The translations under genes and the position numbers were made by a program. A DNA stretch of 44,897 bases from Pseudomonadota bacterium. Lineage in GTDB: Bacteria > Pseudomonadota > Gammaproteobacteria > Burkholderiales > Burkholderiaceae_E. Below, one piece after another: positions 38,598-44,897 of the stretch (its first letter is position 1; each line of letters opens with the position of its first letter). The notes beneath the pieces were generated by a model that had not been told where the DNA came from, searched no databases, and saw only the letters and a program-made list of their open reading frames with translations. The stretch is taken from NCBI GenBank assembly GCA_023388075.1, contig JAEWGX010000086.1, forward strand, positions 1-44,897, written 5' to 3'.

Positions 38598-38918
38598 CTA
38601 ATCCCCGTCGCCTGCTCCGCCGTCGCCGATGCTGCCGCTCGCTCCCGCTCCGCCCGCCGCGCCGCCGCCGCCGGCCATGCCGCCACCGCCGGTGCTCGAA
38701 GAGCCGGCGGTGCCATGCCCCGACTCCGTCGCATCCGGCTCGCGCCCCGGGTCGCCGGGATTGTCGCGCGGCTCTCGCTCGCGCCTGGCCGGCGCCTGAG
38801 CGATGGCTGCGTTGCGGGTGGCCGCCGCGCGCCGGGCACGTCGCTGGGGCCGGATGTACAACCGACCCAGCAGGACGAAGGCCGCCAGCAGCAGAAGGAA
38901 GACGCCAACCGTCGACAT
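38598..38918 (-). CDS. Small membrane protein with Gly-rich tail upstream of uvrA
   Basis: A 106-residue protein: a single hydrophobic helix (residues 5-20, GVFLLLLAAFVLLGRLYI) followed by a strongly basic stretch (PQRRARRAAATRN), then an acidic/polar region and a Gly/Ala/Ser low-complexity tail ending DGGAGDGD. The topology would place the tail in the cytoplasm or outside depending on insertion; the basic stretch after the helix favours inside. Its stop is 3 bp before the uvrA start, suggesting translational coupling. I recognise no family. Composition in such GC-rich DNA could be by chance, hence moderate confidence. Confidence 0.55.
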   Translation of the reverse strand: MSTVGVFLLLLAAFVLLGRLYIRPQRRARRAAATRNAAIAQAPARREREPRDNPGDPGREPDATESGHGTAGSSSTGGGGMAGGGGAAGGAGASGSIGDGGAGDGD

Positions 38919-39011
38919 GCCGCTATCTTAGAGCAGCGACCAGGCGCCTCCTGAGAATGCAGGCGAAGTGGCTAGAATCAAGGTCCGGAGCACAACCAGC
39001 AAAGCAAATGG

Positions 39012-39055
39012 TACGACCCCCACGCTCACTTCGTTCGCTGCCCCCCGGGGAGGCC
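39012..39055. repeat. Burkholderiales-type intergenic element upstream of ridA
   Basis: A GC-rich segment reading CCCCCACGCTCACTTCGTTC, then GCTGCCCCCCGGGGAGG. I remember this sequence as a recurrent intergenic element in Burkholderiales genomes, usually in front of genes. It is followed by a GGGCGGCCGGGCGG run reaching the ridA start. Only one copy is seen in this window, so the repeat status is from memory. Confidence 0.5.
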
Positions 39056-39110
39056 GATGGCCGCGGCCTGCAAGGCTGTCAGTGCCTTCGGGCGGCCGGG
39101 CGGCGCTGAC

Positions 39111-39491
39111 ATGGCCACCGCAATCTCCACCAAGGCGGCGCCGGCGGCGATCGGGCCCTACTCGCAGGCGATCCAGGCCGGGCGGACCCTCTACCTGTCC
39201 GGGCAGATCGCGCTGGATCCGCAGACCGGGCAACTCGTCGCGGGCGATTTCGAGGTGCAGGTCCATCGCGCCATCCGCAACATGAAGGCGGTGATCGAGG
39301 CCGCCGGCGGCACGCTCGCGCAGTGCGTGCGCCTGACGCTCTATCTCACGGACCTGGCCAATTTCGCCAAGGCCAACGAGATCATGCAGACCTACTTCCA
39401 GGCGCCTTACCCCGCGCGCTCCACGGTCGGGGTGGCGAGCCTGCCGCGTGGCGCCGCCTTCGAGATCGAGGCCACCGTCGTCCTCGAGTAG
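39111..39491 (+). CDS. ridA: RidA family enamine/imine deaminase
   Basis: A 126-residue YjgF/YER057c/UK114 protein that hydrolyses reactive 2-aminoacrylate and similar enamines, protecting PLP enzymes. The start KAAPAAIGPYSQAIQAGRTL and the strand LYLSGQIALDPQTGQLVAGD are diagnostic. The catalytic Arg is in PYPARSTVGVASLPRGA, and the terminal Glu of FEIEATVVLE is conserved. The ATG at 39111 gives the family N-terminus. It is 7 bp upstream of the recG start, so it is probably co-transcribed with recG. Confidence 0.95.
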   Translation: MATAISTKAAPAAIGPYSQAIQAGRTLYLSGQIALDPQTGQLVAGDFEVQVHRAIRNMKAVIEAAGGTLAQCVRLTLYLTDLANFAKANEIMQTYFQAPYPARSTVGVASLPRGAAFEIEATVVLE

Positions 39492-39498
39492 GGACCAG

Positions 39499-41532
39499 GT
39501 GCCGGGCTCGTCGCCGGACGGGCTCGACAAGCGCTTCCGCCGGCTCGGCCTGCGCAGCGTCGACGACCTGCTCCTGCACCTGCCGCTGCGCTACGAGGAC
39601 GAGACACGGTTGACGCCGATCGCGCGCCTGGCCGATGGGGTAACCGCGCAGGTGCAGGGCGAGATCGTCTCCCGGGAGCCGGGACTGCGCGGCCGCCGTC
39701 CTTTGCTGGCCCGGCTGCGCGACGAGAGCGGCGAGCTCAACCTGCGCTTCATCAACTTCTACCCCTCGCAGGCGGAGCAGCTCGCGCCCGGCCGCCTGGT
39801 ACGCGCCCATGGAGAGGCGCGTGGCGGGCTGTTCGGCATGGAGATGGTCCACCCGCGCTACCGGCTGGTGTCGCGGCAGACGCCGCTTCCGGACCGGCTG
39901 ACGCCTGTCTATCCGACCACCAGCACGATTCCGCAGCACCAGCTTCGCAAGCTGATCCTGGACGCGCTGCGCGCCGCCGACTGGGCGGACACCGTGCCGC
40001 CGCCGGTGCTGCGCGCGGCATGCGTGACGGATCTGCCGCCGATCATGCAGGCGCTGCGCGAGATCCACTGCCCGCCTGCCGACGCGGACCTCGCCGGATT
40101 GCTCGCCCGCCGCACGCCGGCCTGCCGCCGCGTCGTCTTCGAGGAGTTGCTCGCCCAGCAGCTGTCCCTGCGGCAGGCGCGGGCGGCGCGGGCGCGTCGC
40201 AGCGGCATCGTGCTCGGGGACGCGACCTGCAGCGAGGCGCTGCTCGCCAGGCTGCCGTTCGCGCTGACCGGTGCGCAGCAGCGCGTCTGGCGCGAGATCA
40301 GTGCCGACCTGGCCGGGTCGCAGCCGATGAACCGGCTGCTGCAGGGCGACGTCGGCAGCGGCAAGACGGTCATCGCGGCGCTGGCGGCCCTGCAGGCGAT
40401 CGGCTCGGGTCACCAGGCGGCCCTCATGGCACCGACCGAGATTCTGGCTCGGCAACACCACGACAAGCTCGTCCCGTGGCTGGCGGGGCAGGGCGTGAGG
40501 GTGGGCTGGCTGGTCGGCTCGCTCGGGCCGCGCGCCAAGAAGGCGGTGCGCCAGGCGGTCGCCGAGGGTGAGGTCGACCTGCTCATCGGCACCCATGCGC
40601 TGATCGAGGAGTCCGTGGTGTTCGACCGCATGGCGCTTGCGATCGTCGACGAGCAGCATCGCTTCGGCGTCGCCCAGCGGCTTGCCCTGCGCCAGCGTGG
40701 TGACGGCCTGCTGCCGCACCAGCTGATGATGAGCGCGACCCCGATCCCCCGCACGCTCGCCATGACCTTCTACGCCGACCTGGACGTGTCGGTCATCGAC
40801 GAGCTGCCGCCGGGCCGCACGCCGGTCACGACCAAGCTGATCGCCGATCGGCGGCGCGGCGAGGTGGTGGCCCGCATCCGCGACGCGGTCGCGGAGGGGC
40901 GGCAGGTGTACTGGGTCTGTCCCCTGATCGAGGAATCCGAGGCGCTCGACCTGGAGAACGCCGTGGCCACCTACGAGCGCCTTGGCGAGGAGCTGGCCGG
41001 GATGCGCGTGGGGCTGGTCCACGGGCGGCTTCCCGGCGAGGAGAAGGCCCGGGTGATGGCGGCCTTCAAGCAGGGGGAAATCGACGTCCTGGTGGCGACC
41101 ACGGTGATCGAGGTGGGCGTCGACGTGTCCAATGCCAGCCTGATGGTGATCGAGCACGCCGAGCGCTTCGGCCTGTCGCAACTGCACCAGTTGCGCGGTC
41201 GGGTGGGGCGGGGCACCAGTCGCAGCACCTGCGTCCTGCTCTATCGCCATCCCGCCGGACCGCTCGCCCGGGAGCGCCTCACCACCATGTACGAGACCAG
41301 CGACGGGTTCGAGATCGCCCGCCGCGACCTGAAGCTGCGCGGGCCGGGCGAGTTTCTCGGGGCCCGCCAATCGGGCGCCATGCTGCTGCGTTTCGCCGAC
41401 CTCGACCGGGATGCGGACCTGGTGGCGCCCGCGATCACCGCGGCGCAGGCCATGCTGCGGGACCATCCGGCCGAGGCCGCTGCCCATCTGCTGCGCTGGC
41501 TGGGCAGCCGGGAGGATTTCCTCAAGGCATAG
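39499..41532 (+). CDS. recG: ATP-dependent DNA helicase RecG
   Basis: Branch-migration helicase that reverses stalled forks. The 677 residues contain an N-terminal wedge (OB) domain (residues about 40-150), a helicase core with GDVGSGKTVIAALAALQAIG near residue 284 (Walker A), DEQHRFG near residue 384 (Walker B/DExH), SATPIPRTLAMTFYADLDVS, and the C-terminal half with VATTVIEVGVDVSNASLMVI and LHQLRGRVGRG. GTG at 39499, 7 bp after ridA, is preferred; the earlier in-frame ATG lies inside ridA. Length and motifs are complete. Confidence 0.96.
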   Translation: MPGSSPDGLDKRFRRLGLRSVDDLLLHLPLRYEDETRLTPIARLADGVTAQVQGEIVSREPGLRGRRPLLARLRDESGELNLRFINFYPSQAEQLAPGRLVRAHGEARGGLFGMEMVHPRYRLVSRQTPLPDRLTPVYPTTSTIPQHQLRKLILDALRAADWADTVPPPVLRAACVTDLPPIMQALREIHCPPADADLAGLLARRTPACRRVVFEELLAQQLSLRQARAARARRSGIVLGDATCSEALLARLPFALTGAQQRVWREISADLAGSQPMNRLLQGDVGSGKTVIAALAALQAIGSGHQAALMAPTEILARQHHDKLVPWLAGQGVRVGWLVGSLGPRAKKAVRQAVAEGEVDLLIGTHALIEESVVFDRMALAIVDEQHRFGVAQRLALRQRGDGLLPHQLMMSATPIPRTLAMTFYADLDVSVIDELPPGRTPVTTKLIADRRRGEVVARIRDAVAEGRQVYWVCPLIEESEALDLENAVATYERLGEELAGMRVGLVHGRLPGEEKARVMAAFKQGEIDVLVATTVIEVGVDVSNASLMVIEHAERFGLSQLHQLRGRVGRGTSRSTCVLLYRHPAGPLARERLTTMYETSDGFEIARRDLKLRGPGEFLGARQSGAMLLRFADLDRDADLVAPAITAAQAMLRDHPAEAAAHLLRWLGSREDFLKA

Positions 41533-41630
41533 GCCGATCTGGCCTGCGCGCCGCCGGGAGGCGCTGGAAACAGTCGGTAACCGACGGCCGGCGCCCGATG
41601 CCGGCACCGGTTTGTTGATAGAATGAAACT

Positions 41631-42656
41631 ATGACGCTGACCGAGCTCAAGTACATCGTTGCGGTTGCCCGTGAACGCCACTTCGGACGCGCGGCGGAGG
41701 CCTGCTTCGTCAGCCAGCCGACGCTCTCGGTCGCGATCAAGAAGCTGGAGGACGAGCTTGGCGTGCAGCTCTTCGAGCGCGGCAGTACCGAGGTCAGCAT
41801 CACGCCGATCGGTGCCCAGATCGTGGAGCAGGCCCAGCGGGTGCTGGAGGAGTCGTCCGCGATCAAGGAGATCGCCAAGCAGGGCAAGGACCCGCTGGCC
41901 GGACCGCTGCGCCTCGGCGTGATCCACACCATCGGTCCGTACCTGCTCCCCGCGCTGGTGCCGGCGATGATCCGGGACGCGCCGAAGATGCCGCTGGTCC
42001 TGCAGGAAGGCCTCACGATCAAGCTGCTCGAGTCCCTTCGGCTCGGCGACATCGACGTCGCCATCCTGGCCGAACCGTTCCCGAGCCAGGGCTTCGTCAC
42101 GCAGGCGGTCTATGACGAGCCCTTCGTCGTGGCGGTGCCGAACAACCATCCGTGGGCGTCGCGCAAGTCGATCAAGTCGACCGAGCTCAAGGACGAGACG
42201 ATGCTGCTGCTCGGCACCGGACACTGCTTCCGCGACCAGGTCCTGGAAGTCTGCCCCGAGCTCTCGCGCTATTCCCAGGCGAGCGACGGCATCCAGAAGA
42301 CGTTCGAGGGCTCGTCGCTGGAGACGATCCGGCACATGGTGTCCTCGGGCATCGGCATCACCGTGCTTCCGTGGACCGCGATGCCGGCGAGCGTGCGCGA
42401 GCGCGGCTTCGATGGCCCGACGGGCAGTGCCGGCGGCGCTGGCGCCGGCCCCGGCAGCGTCGCTTCCGAGGCCCGCCGCGACGGCCTGCTCACCTACATA
42501 CCGTTCTATCCGGTGGCGCCGACGCGCCGGGTGGTGCTTGCCTGGCGCAAGAGCTTCACCCGGACCGCGGCGCTCGCGGTGCTGCGCCAGACGATCCTGG
42601 ACCTGAACCAGCCTGGCGTGACGCCGCTGCCGGACGAGAAGCCTACCTCCCACTGA
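41631..42656 (+). CDS. oxyR: Peroxide-sensing regulator OxyR
   Basis: LysR-family activator of the peroxide response, 341 residues. The HTH is at residues 1-62 (TELKYIVAVARERHFGRAAE, then SQPTLSVAIKKLEDELG). The redox pair is intact at exactly the E. coli numbers: Cys199 and Cys208 in GHCFRDQVLEVC. A Gly/Ala-rich insertion of about 20 residues (near 262-283, GSAGGAGAGPGSVASEA) before the last strands is unusual. It follows recG by 98 bp and abuts cysM (stop and start share one base). Oxidation of the Cys pair is known to switch OxyR; regulation of its neighbours here is inference. Confidence 0.95.
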   Translation: MTLTELKYIVAVARERHFGRAAEACFVSQPTLSVAIKKLEDELGVQLFERGSTEVSITPIGAQIVEQAQRVLEESSAIKEIAKQGKDPLAGPLRLGVIHTIGPYLLPALVPAMIRDAPKMPLVLQEGLTIKLLESLRLGDIDVAILAEPFPSQGFVTQAVYDEPFVVAVPNNHPWASRKSIKSTELKDETMLLLGTGHCFRDQVLEVCPELSRYSQASDGIQKTFEGSSLETIRHMVSSGIGITVLPWTAMPASVRERGFDGPTGSAGGAGAGPGSVASEARRDGLLTYIPFYPVAPTRRVVLAWRKSFTRTAALAVLRQTILDLNQPGVTPLPDEKPTSH

Positions 42657-43591
42657 TGATCGATTACCCCACCATAGAGGACACCATCGGGGAGACGCCG
42701 CTGGTGAAGCTGGTCCGGATTCCGCAGCCCGAAACCCGGGAGCGCGGCATCGTGGTGCTCGGCAAGCTGGAAGGGAACAACCCCGCCGGATCGGTCAAGG
42801 ACCGGCCCGCGATCTCCATGATCGCGCGCGCCCAGGAGCGCGGCGAGATCAAGCCGGGCGATACGCTCATCGAGGCGACCTCGGGCAACACCGGCATCGC
42901 GTTGGCGATGGCCGCCGCGATCCGCGGCTACCGGCTCGTGCTGATCATGCCGGAGAACCAGTCGCTGGAGCGCCGCCAGGCAATGAAGGCATACGGCGCG
43001 GAGCTGATCCTGGTGAGCCGGAAGGAAGGCATGGAAGGCGCGCGCGACCTGGCCCTGCGCATGCAGGCCGAAGGCAAGGGAAGGGTGCTGGACCAGTTCG
43101 GCAACGACGACAACTGGATCGCGCACTACGAGGGCACCGGCCCCGAGATCTGGCGCCAGACCCAGGGCAGCATCACGCATTTCGTATCGGCCATGGGCAC
43201 CACCGGGACGATCACCGGCGTGTCGCGCTTCCTCAAGGAACGGAACCCGGAGATCCAGATCATCGGCGCCCAGCCGGCGGAAGGCTCGTCGATCGCCGGC
43301 ATCCGCAAGTGGCCGCCGGAGTACCTGCCGGGAATCTACCGGCATGCCCAGGTGGACCGTCTGGAATACGTCGGACAGGCCGAGGCGGAGGAGATGGCGC
43401 GGCAGTTGGCGGTTCAGGAGGGGCTCTTCTGCGGCATCTCCGCGGCCGGCGCCTGCATCATCGCGTTGCGCATGGCCGTCGAGTGGCAGGGTCGCATGGC
43501 GGCCGATCCGTCGCTGGCGCCGGCCACCATCGTCTTCGTCGTGTGCGATCGCGGCGACCGCTATCTGTCCACCGGTGTCTTTCCCGGCTGA
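42656..43591 (+). CDS. cysM: Cysteine synthase B
   Basis: PLP-dependent O-acetylserine sulfhydrylase of the CysM type, which can use thiosulfate as well as sulfide. In 311 residues it shows the PLP Lys in NPAGSVKDRPAISMI, SGNTGIALAMAAAIRG, the phosphate loop SAMGTTGTITGVSRFL, and the CysM-specific FGNDDNWIAHYEGTGPEIWR. The ATG shares one base with the oxyR stop (TGATG), so it is translationally coupled to oxyR. Coupling to a peroxide sensor suggests that cysteine supply and oxidative stress are linked. Confidence 0.95.
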   Translation: MIDYPTIEDTIGETPLVKLVRIPQPETRERGIVVLGKLEGNNPAGSVKDRPAISMIARAQERGEIKPGDTLIEATSGNTGIALAMAAAIRGYRLVLIMPENQSLERRQAMKAYGAELILVSRKEGMEGARDLALRMQAEGKGRVLDQFGNDDNWIAHYEGTGPEIWRQTQGSITHFVSAMGTTGTITGVSRFLKERNPEIQIIGAQPAEGSSIAGIRKWPPEYLPGIYRHAQVDRLEYVGQAEAEEMARQLAVQEGLFCGISAAGACIIALRMAVEWQGRMAADPSLAPATIVFVVCDRGDRYLSTGVFPG

Positions 43592-43639
43592 GGTCGAGCC
43601 CCATCCCACTCCTCGCAGCCTGACTCCCGCGGAAACCGT

Positions 43640-44536
43640 GTGAAGGCCCTGGAAGCGCCGCGTGGCGAGCCTCGGCCGCTGCGCGGCATCGTGCTGATGG
43701 TATGCGCCGTCACGCTCTTCAGCGTCATGGATTCCGGGGCGAAGTATCTCTCGGAGCGCTATCCCGTGCTGCTCGTCGTCTGGGCGCGCTTCTTCTTCAA
43801 CGTGCTGATCATGCTGGTCGTGCTCGGGCCGGTGCTGGGGCTGGACCTGGTGCGCACGCGCCGTCCGGGTCTTCAACTGGTGCGCGGATTGGCGCTCGGC
43901 ATGTCGTCGGTGCTGTTCGTGTCGGCGCTACCGTGGATGCGGCTCGCCGACGCATCGGCCGTGACGTTCGTGACGCCGATGCTGGTGACGCTCGGCGCGG
44001 TCTTCGTCTACCGTCAGAAGGCGCCATCCGGGACCTGGATCGCGCTCGCGGCGAGCTTCGTCGGGGTGCTGATGGTGATCCGTCCGGGCAGCGCGACCTT
44101 CACCTGGGCCGCGTTGCTGCCGCTCGGCACCGCCGTCTTCGCCTCCATCTACCAGCTCCTCACCAGCCGGCTGGCCGGGGTGGACAACGGCACCACGTCG
44201 CTCTTCATCGGTGCCCTGGTCAGCGTCGCCGTGGTCAGCCTCGCGGTGCCGTTCGTCTGGGTGTGGCCGCGCACGGTGCTGGACGGGCTGCTCTTCGTCG
44301 GCATCGGCGCGGTGGGCGCCTACAGCCACTACCTGATCATCCTTTCCTACAACCATGCACCACCCGCGATGCTCGCGCCGTTCGCCTACATGCAGATCGT
44401 GGGTGCGCTGCTGATGGGCTGGCTGGTATTCGGCAACTTCCCGGATGCGCCGGCGCTCGCCGGCATGGGGCTGATCGCGTTCACCGGGGTGGTCATGGCC
44501 TTGCGGCGTCGCAGCCGCGCTGCCCCTGCGCGGTGA
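43640..44536 (+). CDS. DMT-superfamily transporter (EamA family), second copy
   Basis: A 298-residue membrane protein with about ten helices in two EamA repeats. The first contains GIVLMVCAVTLFSVMDSGAK and RGLALGMSSVLFVSALPWMR; the second contains AVGAYSHYLIILSYNHAPPA and PFAYMQIVGALLMGWLVFGN. The latter pair is typical of RarD/S-adenosylmethionine-uptake-like members. It starts with GTG at 43640, 48 bp after cysM; the ribosome site is weak. The substrate is unknown. It is not closely similar to the EamA protein at 31.3 kb. Confidence 0.88.
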   Translation: MKALEAPRGEPRPLRGIVLMVCAVTLFSVMDSGAKYLSERYPVLLVVWARFFFNVLIMLVVLGPVLGLDLVRTRRPGLQLVRGLALGMSSVLFVSALPWMRLADASAVTFVTPMLVTLGAVFVYRQKAPSGTWIALAASFVGVLMVIRPGSATFTWAALLPLGTAVFASIYQLLTSRLAGVDNGTTSLFIGALVSVAVVSLAVPFVWVWPRTVLDGLLFVGIGAVGAYSHYLIILSYNHAPPAMLAPFAYMQIVGALLMGWLVFGNFPDAPALAGMGLIAFTGVVMALRRRSRAAPAR

Positions 44537-44709
44537 CCCGCGAACGGATCGGCCAGCCGGATCCGGGCGCGAACGGCGGCGACGCGTACGCAGGATGACG
44601 TACCGCGAATCCGGGATGGTGCTCGCAAGAGTCGGCGCCTAGGCTCTGCATGCTCGCTTGCGGGTCGCAGGTGTAGCACGGGTCCCCGCAAACCACCCAG
44701 GAGTCGAAC

Positions 44710-44897
44710 ATGGAAATGAGCAAGACAATGATGGGCGTGGCGATTGCCGGCGCCATCTCCGCCAGCGTGGCCGCCACGCTGGTGCTCGAGCCGACCGCGC
44801 CGGTCACCGGGCCGCTGGTGATCGCGCAGTCCGACGAGGGCGTGCCGCAGAACCTCATGCACCGGCTGCAGCCGGACGAAGGCGTGCCGCAGAATCT
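44710..44897 (+). CDS. Secreted or membrane-anchored repeat protein (partial)
   Basis: ATG at 44710 behind AGGAG; 62 codons are visible before the window ends. The N-terminus MEMSKTMMGVAIAGAISASV is a signal peptide or anchor. The mature part contains DEGVPQNL, a 6-residue spacer (MHRLQP), then DEGVPQN again, a 14-residue period continuing past the edge. The two copies use partly different synonymous codons. I do not recognise the family, and the C-terminus is not in the window. Confidence 0.6.
   Translation, partial: MEMSKTMMGVAIAGAISASVAATLVLEPTAPVTGPLVIAQSDEGVPQNLMHRLQPDEGVPQN

Noticed and set aside
41619..41624. TAGAAT as a -10 box for oxyR
   Set aside because: It lies 6 bp before the start codon and no -35 hexamer is found at a suitable distance.

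Overview
The window reads as a high-GC chromosomal segment of a betaproteobacterium, most likely Burkholderiales. Evidence: a periplasmic Bug/TctC binding protein, a double-length UvrA, a recG-oxyR neighbourhood, and a CCCCCACGCTCACTTCGTTC-type element in front of ridA that I remember as common in that order. I see no rRNA, tRNA, CRISPR array, transposase, integrase or phage gene. Genes are densely packed and no gap exceeds 300 bp.

Positions 1-20.9 kb look like a sulfur island. A partial molybdopterin subunit (probable sulfite dehydrogenase SoeA, minus strand, running off the left edge) is divergent from a LysR gene. An IclR regulator is divergent from xsc (sulfoacetaldehyde acetyltransferase), which is followed by a Bug-type periplasmic binding protein. 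Further right come aprM-aprB-aprA (minus), a small overlapping gene, a SlyD-like isomerase and a 52-codon ORF, then a second CysL-like LysR gene and sat (dissimilatory-type ATP sulfurylase). Together these suggest that a C2 sulfonate yields acetyl phosphate and sulfite in the cytoplasm, and that sulfite is oxidised directly by Soe and/or through APS (AprBA/AprM) and Sat with ATP formation. No dsr or sox genes are visible, so sulfite from sulfonates is a plausible source for the Apr/Sat route.

Between the two sulfur blocks (6.5-14 kb) sits a separate catabolic unit: a LysR regulator (minus), an SMP-30/gluconolactonase-like protein, a complete TRAP transporter (dctPQM), an HMG-CoA-lyase-like enzyme and a class III CoA-transferase. 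A 40-bp sequence containing a perfect CATCTC/GAGATG palindrome occurs in front of both halves of this unit. It is the best candidate operator of the window and ties the genes into one regulon.

From 21 to 31 kb lie a phosphodiesterase, purU, an L-2-hydroxyglutarate-oxidase-like FAD enzyme, an RraA-like protein, and a compact minus-strand run pgi - D-serine dehydratase-like PLP enzyme - tldD - pmbA - ornithine cyclodeaminase-like, with overlapping or nearly touching genes. The TldD/PmbA pair in this setting has no obvious known role.

The right end (31-44.9 kb) is mostly housekeeping: an EamA exporter, a DUF423 membrane protein, a 1991-residue tandem UvrA preceded by a small Gly-rich membrane protein, ridA, recG, oxyR (with Cys199 and Cys208), cysM, another EamA transporter, and a truncated secreted protein with an internal repeat at the edge.
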